In this document: positions 1 through 4,791 of the stretch, in pieces
Layout: each line of letters starts with the position of its first letter
How positions within the stretch are numbered: position 1 is the stretch's first letter
Origin: an uncultured bacterium
GTDB taxonomy: Bacteria; Methylomirabilota; Methylomirabilia; Rokubacteriales; CSP1-6
DNA: 5,692 nucleotides
Direction of reading: 5' to 3'
Assembly (NCBI GenBank): GCA_946479205.1
Contig: CAMLFJ010000247.1
Span: forward strand, 1 to 5,692
Notes under the pieces: model-generated
Databases searched by the model: none
Told to the model about the DNA's origin: nothing
The model's input: only the letters and a program-made list of their open reading frames with translations
Program-made: the position numbers and the translations under genes

Positions 1-108
1 CCCCCGCCCCCCCCGCCCGGCCCGGCGGGGCGCGGCGGCGCCCGGCTCCCCCCGCCCCGCCCCCCGGCGCGGCCGGCCCCGCGGGGCGCGCACGGCGGCG
101 GGGGCGGC
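1..108. other. Near-pure G/C low-complexity stretch
   Basis: Only two of the first 108 bases are A or T (a T near 47 and an A near 92). The rest is runs of C and G. Read in the TPR frame it gives mostly Pro, Arg, Gly and Ala with no recognisable signal peptide or domain. It may be a genuine low-complexity linker, but the homopolymer runs and position at the window edge also fit a poor-quality contig end. Any start codon for the TPR gene could be hidden or corrupted here. Confidence 0.6.
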
Positions 109-543
109 ACGGGAGCCACGGGAGCCACGTCCACCAGCCCCGCCAGGCCCGAGGATCCGCAGTACACCGCGGCGGTGAAGGCGATCAAGGCCAACGAGTA
201 CGCGAAGGCCATCCCGCTGCTCCAGGGGGTAGTCTCGCGCGACGACAAGAATGCCGACGCCTACAACTGGCTGGCCTACGCCACCCGCAAGACCGGGGAC
301 CCGGCGGCCTCGCTCCCGCTCTACCAGAAGGCGCTCGCCATCGATCCCAAGCACAAGGGCGCGCACGAGTACATCGGCGAGGCCTACCTGATGCTCGACA
401 ACCTGCCCAAGGCCAAGGAGCACCTCGGCACGCTCAACTCGCTCTGCCTCATCACCTGCGGCGAGTACCGCGACCTCAAGCGCGCGGTCGATGCCTACGA
501 GAAGAGCGGCGGCAAGTCCAAGCCCACCGCCGCGTCCAACTGA
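1..543 (+). CDS. TPR-repeat protein, partial at 5' end
   Basis: The frame is open from the window edge to the TGA at 541-543. The only start-like codon inside it is a GTG at 175, which has no ribosome site at a workable distance and sits inside conserved-looking sequence (PEDPQYTAAVKAI), so the true start is probably upstream. Counting from that GTG, residues 6-26 look like a partial TPR helix pair. Residues 27-60 (NADAYNWLAYA...ALAIDPKH) and 61-94 (GAHEYIGEAYL...) are two good TPR units with the A/G/Y/P spacing. A Cys-x3-Cys pair (C91, C95) then precedes EYRDLKRAVDAYEKS. I recall this CxxxC-EY-DLK tail from small, often exported TPR proteins. The upstream part encodes a Gly/Thr/Ala linker (TGATGAT, from a 9-base repeat at 109-129), consistent with a linker after a signal peptide that is not visible here. 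TPRs mediate protein-protein contacts; the partner is unknown. It converges with the amidohydrolase gene. Confidence 0.8.
   Translation, partial: PPPPPPGPAGRGGARLPPPRPPARPAPRGAHGGGGGTGATGATSTSPARPEDPQYTAAVKAIKANEYAKAIPLLQGVVSRDDKNADAYNWLAYATRKTGDPAASLPLYQKALAIDPKHKGAHEYIGEAYLMLDNLPKAKEHLGTLNSLCLITCGEYRDLKRAVDAYEKSGGKSKPTAASN
109..129 (+). repeat. Short 9-base tandem repeat
   Basis: The unit ACGGGAGCC occurs twice in direct succession (109-117, 118-126), followed by the first three bases of a third copy. In the TPR frame it encodes Thr-Gly-Ala repeats, so the repeat keeps the frame and lengthens a flexible linker ahead of the TPR domain. Confidence 0.6.
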
Positions 544-544
544 C

Positions 545-593
545 GGGGTCAGGTCTTACATTCCGACATTGTCATAATGTAAGACCTGACCCC
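545..593. repeat. Palindromic REP/RAYT-like element
   Basis: The 18-base arm at 545-562 (GGGGTCAGGTCTTACATT) is exactly reverse-complemented at 576-593. The 13-base centre contains a further nested palindrome, GACA-T-TGTC (565-573), on the same axis (base 569), so only two base pairs in the 49-base element are mismatched. It begins one base after the TPR stop and ends six bases before the amidohydrolase stop. The ends GGGGTCAGGTCTT/AAGACCTGACCCC match, from memory, a dispersed palindrome common in environmental bacterial genomes and linked to REP-associated tyrosine transposases (Y1/IS200-like). No transposase is in the window. It could also block read-through from both convergent genes, although no T-tract follows either arm. 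Confidence 0.8.
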
Positions 594-599
594 GGCCGG

Positions 600-1793
600 C
601 TAGGTGAAGTTGTAGAGGCGGGCGGCGTTGTCGCAGACGATCGCACGGCGGGTGGCGGCCGGGAGATGGCCGAGCTCGCGGGCGACGTACTCGCGGGAGT
701 CGGGCCACACCCCGTCGGGGTGCGGGAAGTCGGAGCCCCACATGACCTTGTCCACGCCCAGCTCGTCGAGCAGCTTCACGCCCACCGGATCGGTCTGGTA
801 GGTCGCCCACACCTGGCGCTTCCAGTACTCGCTCGGCGGCATCGTGAGCGAGAGATCCTTGAACTGGTCCTCCCATTCCCCGTCCATGCGCCAGAGGATG
901 TACGGGATCCAGCCGATGCCGGCCTCGCCCAGCACCACGCGCAGCCGCGGGAAGCGCTCGAGCACGCCGCCGTAGATCATGGCCATCAGGATATTGGCCA
1001 TGTTGATCTGGAAGCCGGTGATGTGGGTCGCGAAGGCGATCCGGGCCGCGTGCTTCTGCGCGCCGGTCACGTCGGCCCCCGCCCGGGTGAGATCGGAGCC
1101 GAGGAACACGAGCTTCTGCATGTCCTCGGGGAGCCGGCTGCCGATGGTGTGGAAGTGCAGCGGCAGGCCGCTCGCGCTGATGACCTCCCAGAGCGGGTTC
1201 CAGTAGGGATCCCACAGCGGAGTCAGGTCCGTCGAGTTGGCGATGTCGAGCCCCCGCACCGCGCCCCGCTTGGCCACCCGCTCCACCTCCGCGATCGCCG
1301 CGTCGATCGGGCTGTTCGGGATCGACGCGAGCCCCGCGAAGCGCTCGGGGTGGGTGGAGCAGAAGTCGGCGAGCCACTCGTTGTAGACCCGCATCACCTC
1401 CACGACCGCCTCCTGATCGTTCATGCGTCCGGTGGCGCCCAGGATGCCGTAGAGCACCTCGGCCTGCACGCCGTCGAGGTCCTGGTCCTTCAGCCGCAGC
1501 TCCGGCACGGTCAGCCGCCGGATGCCCTTCTTGCCGTCCGAGTAGAGCCCGGTCTCGGCCATGCGATCCGCGCGATGGATGCGCCCGGGGACGTACTCGC
1601 GCCCGGCCGAGCCCATGCCACAGGCGAGCCCGAGGTTGGCGCCCTTCTTCGTGACCCACGTGGGCCCCTTGGGCTGATCGATCACGTGGGGCATACGGTC
1701 GCGGAGCGCGGCCGTCGCGTTGGTGGTGAAGAGATCCGGCGGCAGCCAGCAGAGATCGAGGTGGCAATCGGCGGAGATCATCTCGTAGCGCAT
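600..1793 (-). CDS. Amidohydrolase family 2 (PF04909, ACMSD-like) metal-dependent hydrolase or decarboxylase
   Basis: A 397-residue protein of normal length for the amidohydrolase_2 branch of the TIM-barrel amidohydrolases, which hydrolyse or decarboxylate small organic acids. No signal peptide, so cytoplasmic. Visible landmarks: the strand-1 metal motif SADCHLD (D9, H11), the conserved NEWLADFCSTHPERFAGLASIP segment near 138-159, HFHT with H213/H215, ATHITGF with H257, VVLGEAGIGWIPYILWRMD near 287-304 (E290), and WGSDFPHPDG with the expected catalytic or metal Asp D355. It ends with the typical CDNAARLYNF. The first motif is HxD rather than HxH, and E290 stands where decarboxylases of the family usually have His in a GHxGE motif. 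The ATG at 1791-1793 is preceded by GAGGAG six bases away. It is the second gene of an operon after the substrate-binding protein, with a 10-base gap. Substrate unknown. The family call is firm; the reaction is not. Confidence 0.92.
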   Translation of the reverse strand: MRYEMISADCHLDLCWLPPDLFTTNATAALRDRMPHVIDQPKGPTWVTKKGANLGLACGMGSAGREYVPGRIHRADRMAETGLYSDGKKGIRRLTVPELRLKDQDLDGVQAEVLYGILGATGRMNDQEAVVEVMRVYNEWLADFCSTHPERFAGLASIPNSPIDAAIAEVERVAKRGAVRGLDIANSTDLTPLWDPYWNPLWEVISASGLPLHFHTIGSRLPEDMQKLVFLGSDLTRAGADVTGAQKHAARIAFATHITGFQINMANILMAMIYGGVLERFPRLRVVLGEAGIGWIPYILWRMDGEWEDQFKDLSLTMPPSEYWKRQVWATYQTDPVGVKLLDELGVDKVMWGSDFPHPDGVWPDSREYVARELGHLPAATRRAIVCDNAARLYNFT

Positions 1794-1799
1794 GGGGGT

Positions 1800-1805
1800 C
1801 TCCTC
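1800..1805 (-). promoter_or_regulatory. Ribosome binding site overlapping upstream stop
   Basis: Read on the minus strand, GAGGAG lies six bases before the amidohydrolase ATG and shares bases with the TGA stop of the substrate-binding protein (TGAGGAG). This decides the amidohydrolase start at 1793 and suggests translational coupling of the two genes. Confidence 0.75.
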
Positions 1806-3345
1806 AGGGCTTGAGCCGGACGTCTTCGTAGGGTGCCGAGTACGGGAACGCGGGAATGAGGGCGAGCGCGGGCTCCTCCACCCGGGGGCCCACGCCGCGG
1901 ATGAAGCCGTTCTCCCAGATGGGGGCGAAGATCTTCTTGTCGTGCAGGATGCGCTGGATCTGGTGCAGCATCTCCTCGCGCTTCTTGCGGTCGCGCTCGC
2001 GCGCCTGCCGCTCGAAGAGGTCCTGGACCTCGGGCAGCACGCCCGCGGTGTAGGGGCCGCCCTTGACGGCCAGGATGGCCAGCCGCGTGGCCGCGTTGCC
2101 CGCGGGGCCGAGGCCGCCGAAGACCAGGCCCTTGAGCCTACCCTGGGGCCAGGCCGAGAAGAAGGCGGCGCGCTCCATGGTGCGGATCTTCACGCGGATG
2201 CCCACCGCCGACAGGTAATTGGCGATCGCCTCGCCGGCGCCCTCGTAGGGCGGCGCGATCGTGAAGTCGCCCGCGTCGAGCCCGCGCGGGAAGCCGGCCT
2301 CCGCGAGCAGGCGCTTGGCCCGTGCGGGATCGTAGGGATCCGGGTCGATGGGCAGGGCGAAGTCGAGGTTGCGCGGGACCACGTTGCCGGTGAGCCCGCC
2401 GAAGCCGAGCTGCTCGGCGTCGTTCATCGCGCGCCGGTCGATGGCGTAGCTGGCGGCGGCGCGCACCCGCGGATCCTGCCAGGGCGAGCCGGCCTCCCAC
2501 TGGCCCCGGAAGTCGAGGAAGAAGACGGTGTTGCTGCGGACCGCCATCAGGCGCAGGCCCGGCGTGCGCCGCACCTCCTCCGCGATGGGGCCGTTGAGGA
2601 AGTAGGCCACGTCCACGTCACCCCGCTTGAGCGCGGCCGCGCGTGTCGTCTCGTCCGGGAGGCTGCGGAAGATCAGCTTCTTCACCGTGGGCGCCTTCCG
2701 CCAGTAGCCGTCGAAGGCCTCGAGCTGCAGCTCCACGCCCGGGGTGAAGCTGATCACCTTGTAGGGCCCCGCCCCGATCGGGGCCTTCTTGAAGCCCTCG
2801 TCGCCGACCTGCTCGACGTACTTCTTCGGCACGACCCAGCCCGCGGTGCTCGCGGTGGTGCCGTAGAAGGTGATGAAATCCGACCACGGCTCTTTCAGGT
2901 GGAACTGGATGCGCCGCGGGTCGAGCACGCGGACTTCCTGGACGCGCTCCTTGAACGTGGTCGCGTTCGCCCCGCGATAGCGCTCGAAGGAGAACTTGAC
3001 GTCCTCGGCGGTCACCCGCTCGCCGTTGTGGAAGCGCGCATTGGCGCGCAGCGTGAAGTCGTAGACGAGGCCGTTCGGCGAGACGGTCCACGACTCGGCG
3101 AGGCTCGCCGCGCTGGGCCCCGACGGCATCGGCTTGAGCAGCGCGTCGTGGACCGCGTAGAGGGTGAGGAAGGGGGTGATCGAGCCCTCGGTCTCGGCCG
3201 GGTCGAGCCAGCGCGGCGCGAGGGTGAAGTGCACCGCCCAGGTCATCTGGCCCGCGGCCGCGGGGCTGCCGGTCTGCGCCGACCCGACCACGGTCGAACA
3301 CGTCAGCAGCGCGATGACGACGAGTACGCCGATGAGTCGTCGCAT
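1804..3345 (-). CDS. ABC transporter substrate-binding protein, family 5 (peptide/nickel type)
   Basis: A 513-residue periplasmic solute-binding protein (SBP_bac_5, PF00496), usual length for the family. Residues 1-23 form a Sec signal peptide: MRR, a hydrophobic core (LIGVLVVIALL), then VGSA|Q as likely cleavage site. There is a Cys at 16, but LLTC is a poor lipobox. The family signature spans about 83-121 (AESWTVSPNGLVYDFTLR... through TAEDVKFSFER). Other family blocks are PIGAGPYKV (189-197), FDGYWRKAPTVKKLIFRSLPD (211-231), DPRVRAAASYAIDRRAM (291-307) and YDPARAKRLLAEAG (338-351). The family binds oligopeptides, nickel chelates, glycosides, opines and other solutes, so the ligand cannot be named from sequence. 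The ATG at 3343-3345 follows GGAGGG nine bases upstream. No permease or ATPase gene is in the window. The next gene in the operon is an amidohydrolase, which suggests that the imported compound may be a substrate for it. Confidence 0.93.
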   Translation of the reverse strand: MRRLIGVLVVIALLTCSTVVGSAQTGSPAAAGQMTWAVHFTLAPRWLDPAETEGSITPFLTLYAVHDALLKPMPSGPSAASLAESWTVSPNGLVYDFTLRANARFHNGERVTAEDVKFSFERYRGANATTFKERVQEVRVLDPRRIQFHLKEPWSDFITFYGTTASTAGWVVPKKYVEQVGDEGFKKAPIGAGPYKVISFTPGVELQLEAFDGYWRKAPTVKKLIFRSLPDETTRAAALKRGDVDVAYFLNGPIAEEVRRTPGLRLMAVRSNTVFFLDFRGQWEAGSPWQDPRVRAAASYAIDRRAMNDAEQLGFGGLTGNVVPRNLDFALPIDPDPYDPARAKRLLAEAGFPRGLDAGDFTIAPPYEGAGEAIANYLSAVGIRVKIRTMERAAFFSAWPQGRLKGLVFGGLGPAGNAATRLAILAVKGGPYTAGVLPEVQDLFERQARERDRKKREEMLHQIQRILHDKKIFAPIWENGFIRGVGPRVEEPALALIPAFPYSAPYEDVRLKP

Positions 3346-3379
3346 GGGGGCGGGCCCTCCGGGGCGAGCCGAGGGCCCG

Positions 3380-3407
3380 ATGATATAACCTATTCGCGTC
3401 GAGTAAA
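3380..3407 (-). promoter_or_regulatory. Candidate sigma-70 promoter for binding protein/amidohydrolase operon
   Basis: On the minus strand TTTACT (3407-3402) and TATCAT (3385-3380) are separated by 16 bases, matching 4/6 and 5/6 of the -35 and -10 consensus. Transcription would start near 3373, giving a leader of roughly 28 bases before the ATG at 3345. The 89-base gap is locally AT-richer than the flanking genes. A short inverted repeat (GTAAA 3403-3407, TTTAC 3416-3420) overlaps the -35 and could be an operator, but it is only 5 bp long. Confidence 0.4.
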
Positions 3408-3434
3408 GCGGAGAGTTTACGAGAGGTTAGGACA

Positions 3435-3638
3435 CTACGCGGTCTGCCGGCGCTCGGCGCGGGTCGTCTCCTGAAATAGCTTGGCGGATACGTCGATCAC
3501 GGTGTGGCACGCCGAGCACCGGAAGCGCCGGCGGTCCGAGTCTCGGACCGGTTCACGAACCCACGAGCGACGGCCGCACGCGCACGCCGGTCCGCTTCGC
3601 TCCATGATCTGCTCGTCGCGAAGGCGCCGATAGTTCAT
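3435..3638 (-). CDS. Small Cys4 zinc-ribbon-like protein, function unknown
   Basis: A 67-residue protein if translated from the ATG at 3636-3638, which has GGGAG eight bases upstream. A GTG at 3657-3659 would add seven residues (MAPGVDA) but lacks a ribosome site, so I prefer the ATG. It contains two paired cysteines, C19-x-C21-G and C41-x2-C44-H, 19 residues apart, which is the layout of a small zinc ribbon. The rest is rich in Arg (RRLRDEQ, RDSDRRRFR, TTRAERRQTA), so nucleic-acid binding is possible but unproven. I do not recognise a named family. It follows the DUF1059 gene by 22 bases on the same strand and is likely co-transcribed with it. It is probably cytoplasmic, since there is no signal peptide or membrane segment. 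The Cys pattern supports a real gene rather than a chance frame. Confidence 0.6.
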   Translation of the reverse strand: MNYRRLRDEQIMERSGPACACGRRSWVREPVRDSDRRRFRCSACHTVIDVSAKLFQETTRAERRQTA

Positions 3639-3660
3639 CGCGTCGACTCCCGGGGCCACG

Positions 3661-3852
3661 TCAATAGCTGAGCTCGACTCGATCCCCCACGGCCGCTCTG
3701 ACCACGGATAGCAGCACGCCCGGAATCCGCTTCATCTTGTGGGCGACGAGAACGTGCTCCGCTTCCTTGGTCACGACTTCGAGCTCATCCCGTCCTTCGA
3801 CGATGATCTTGCACCCGGGCACCACGTCACCGCACCTCAACATTTTCGCCAT
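3661..3852 (-). CDS. DUF1059 family small protein
   Basis: A 63-residue protein matching the DUF1059 (PF06348) pattern: MAKMLRCGDVVPGCKIIVEG with cysteines C7 and C14, an acidic middle (DELEVVTKEAEHV), then H33 and H38 in AEHVLVAHKMKRIP. Family members are 50-65 residues and have no established function. The paired Cys and His residues suggest metal or redox chemistry, but that is inference. The ATG at 3850-3852 is preceded by AAGGGAGG with an eight-base gap, a strong ribosome site that favours this start over the Met at residue 4. The tail after about residue 55 (GDRVELSY) departs from what I remember of the family. The zinc-ribbon-like gene follows in the same direction. Confidence 0.85.
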   Translation of the reverse strand: MAKMLRCGDVVPGCKIIVEGRDELEVVTKEAEHVLVAHKMKRIPGVLLSVVRAAVGDRVELSY

Positions 3853-3888
3853 GCTCAGCGCCTCCCTTGTCGGGGCAGGAATGTGATC

Positions 3889-3944
3889 GGCCCAACATGG
3901 GCCGCCCGATTGCGGGCAATGTGCGTGCCTTCGGCGAGTGCCGA
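3889..3944. repeat. Three consecutive short inverted repeats
   Basis: Three perfect hairpins lie within 56 bases: GGCCCA-aca-TGGGCC (3889-3903), GCCCG-attg-CGGGC (3904-3917) and TCGGC-gagt-GCCGA (3931-3944). The first two abut. They sit upstream of the DUF1059 start, so on the minus strand they could form a structured leader or operator region. No T-run follows to make a standard terminator. Confidence 0.5.
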
Positions 3945-4037
3945 GAAATCAAGCTGATAGGAGCGGCTCAGGTCGAAACCGGGTCCTTCTTACCGAGCAG
4001 AAATTACCTGATGCGTAGTAACCGGGTGACGAGCCGC

Positions 4038-4043
4038 TACAAT
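4038..4043 (+). promoter_or_regulatory. Candidate -10 for secreted protein gene
   Basis: TACAAT matches 5/6 of the -10 consensus and lies about 53 bases before the ATG at 4096. No good -35 is at the right distance (the best is TAGTAA at 4016-4021, 3/6), so the call is weak. Confidence 0.3.
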
Positions 4044-4095
4044 AGGAAGTCCTGGCCGACGCCTCGGCGCGGGTGTAAGTTCAGCCCGCTTGCAA

Positions 4096-4392
4096 ATGAT
4101 CCCCGCCGCGTACACCCGCACCATGGTCGCCGTCCTCTGTTGCGTGCTCGCCTTCACCACGTCGGCCTCGGCGGAGAGCGCATGGGTCCTGTGGTTCGGT
4201 ACCGGGACCAACTACATCGCCTTCGGAGCCTACGGAGGAGCCACCGGTGAGAAGGAGTGCAAGGAGGCGGCCGCCCAGTTGATGGCGAGCATGAGCAAGG
4301 ATGCCAAGCAGGCCGCCGAGTTCCTCAAGTCCAGCAGCCGATATGTCTGCCTCCCCGACACCGTGGACCCGCGCGGGCCGAAGGCGAAGTAG
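4096..4392 (+). CDS. Small secreted protein, two cysteines, function unknown
   Basis: A 98-residue protein from the ATG at 4096-4098. Residues 1-26 are a Sec signal peptide: n-region with R8, core MVAVLCCVLAFTT, cleavage at ASA|ES, leaving about 72 residues outside the cytoplasm. The mature part starts AWVLWFGTG and has C55 in GEKECKEAAAQL and C85 in RYVCLPDTVDPRGPKAK, which could form a disulfide. I recall many short exported proteins in GC-rich environmental genomes with the same plan (WVLW start, Cys helix, CLPDTVDPRGPK tail), none with a known function. No clear ribosome site precedes the ATG at 4096 or the in-frame ATG at 4123, which would give a shorter signal peptide; a TTG at 4090 is also possible. 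The protein is real whichever start is used. The gene is 56 bases ahead of the cupin gene, which has its own promoter. Confidence 0.75.
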   Translation: MIPAAYTRTMVAVLCCVLAFTTSASAESAWVLWFGTGTNYIAFGAYGGATGEKECKEAAAQLMASMSKDAKQAAEFLKSSSRYVCLPDTVDPRGPKAK

Positions 4393-4400
4393 GTACCGGA

Positions 4401-4409
4401 TGCTATAAT
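4401..4409 (+). promoter_or_regulatory. Extended -10 promoter for cupin/dehydrogenase operon
   Basis: TGCTATAAT has a perfect TATAAT hexamer with the upstream TG of an extended -10, which can work without a good -35 (the hexamer 17 bases upstream is AAGGCG). Transcription would begin near 4416, about 33 bases before the cupin ATG. It lies just after the stop of the secreted protein gene. Confidence 0.55.
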
Positions 4410-4448
4410 CCCCGCGCTCACCCACCAGACGTCAGGAGCGAGGCGGCC

Positions 4449-4790
4449 ATGAAGACATTCCGGCTCTACACCGGCAAGGACGGGCAGTCCCACATCGAAG
4501 CGATCGATCTCGCGCAAACCCCCTCGTGGACCAAGGGGCTCGCGACGACGCAGATCTCGTTCCGGGAGAGCCCGGTCGGCAACTTCATCGACTGGCATCC
4601 CGCCCCACGACGCCAGTTCGTGATCATCCTCTCGGGCCAACTCGAGATCGGGCTGGGCGACGGCTCCAGGCAGGTCTTCGGCCCCGGCGACGCGCGACTG
4701 GTGGAGGACACCACCGGGAAGGGGCACACCACGCGGGTGCACGGCGGCGAGCCGTGCCTCACCGCCACCATTCCGCTCGAGGAGCAATGA
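4449..4790 (+). CDS. Small cupin-domain protein
   Basis: A 113-residue single-domain cupin from the ATG at 4449-4451. The same frame is open further upstream, to an ATG at 4257, but that part overlaps the secreted protein gene and reads as non-protein-like. This start has AGGAG 10 bases and GAGG 5 bases upstream and lies behind the promoter at 4401. Cupin motif 1 is seen as GNFIDWHPAPRRQFVIILSG (G44-G63), with H50 and with Q56 where a metal-binding Glu is usual. Motif 2 is FGPGDARLVEDTTGKGHTTRV, with H93. Thus only part of the classic 3-His/1-Glu site is present, and metal binding is uncertain. Cupins of this size act as isomerases, dioxygenases or binding proteins, and the reaction cannot be assigned. 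No signal peptide. The stop is one base before the dehydrogenase start, so the two are almost certainly co-translated. Confidence 0.85.
   Translation: MKTFRLYTGKDGQSHIEAIDLAQTPSWTKGLATTQISFRESPVGNFIDWHPAPRRQFVIILSGQLEIGLGDGSRQVFGPGDARLVEDTTGKGHTTRVHGGEPCLTATIPLEEQ
4779..4784 (+). promoter_or_regulatory. Ribosome binding site inside cupin 3' end
   Basis: GAGGAG, which encodes the last two Glu codons of the cupin, sits seven bases before the ATG at 4792. It fixes the dehydrogenase start and couples translation of the two genes. Confidence 0.75.
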
Positions 4791-4791
4791 G

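Larger units (their letters stand above)
3853..4095. other. Divergent intergenic spacer, no gene seen
   Basis: This 243-base gap separates the minus-strand DUF1059 pair from the plus-strand secreted protein gene. Frames crossing it show no family resemblance. It is visibly less GC-rich than the flanking large genes. It holds the ribosome site of the DUF1059 gene, three small hairpins (3889-3944) and a -10-like TACAAT at 4038. I found no convincing promoter for the minus-strand genes and no tRNA or riboswitch. Confidence 0.6.

Noticed and set aside
545..593. CRISPR repeat or classic rho-independent terminator
   Set aside because: A single copy without spacers rules out a CRISPR array, and no T-tract follows either arm, so a standard intrinsic terminator is not supported.
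556..1767. 403-codon minus-strand open frame overlapping the amidohydrolase
   Set aside because: Alternative frame of the same gene, Arg/Gly/Ala-rich without family motifs, and it would run through the palindrome.
666..1814. 382-codon plus-strand open frame opposite the amidohydrolase
   Set aside because: His/Val/Arg-rich with no motif; the minus-strand frame has all amidohydrolase landmarks.
3283..3345. Lipoprotein signal in the binding protein
   Set aside because: The only Cys in the region follows LLT, a poor lipobox, and a good signal peptidase I site (VGSA|Q) lies a few residues later.
3401..3422. GTAAA...TTTAC inverted repeat as a defined operator
   Set aside because: Only five pairs with an eight-base gap, and no match to a regulator site I can name; mentioned only with the promoter.
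1792..3474. 560-codon plus-strand open frame opposite the binding protein gene
   Set aside because: Translation is low-complexity Arg/Ala/Gly/Leu/Glu text with no domain, whereas the minus strand carries a full family 5 binding protein with signal peptide and family signature. It is a GC-skew shadow.
3639..3659. GTG start for the zinc-ribbon-like protein
   Set aside because: No ribosome site upstream of it, while the ATG at 3638 has GGGAG eight bases before; kept only as an alternative.
3867..4250. 127-codon plus-strand frame across the divergent spacer
   Set aside because: No ribosome site or family resemblance, and it overlaps the secreted protein gene in another frame.
4257..4448. Upstream extension of the cupin to an ATG at 4257
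   Set aside because: It overlaps the secreted protein gene, has non-protein-like composition, and crosses the TGCTATAAT promoter; the ATG at 4449 has its own ribosome site.
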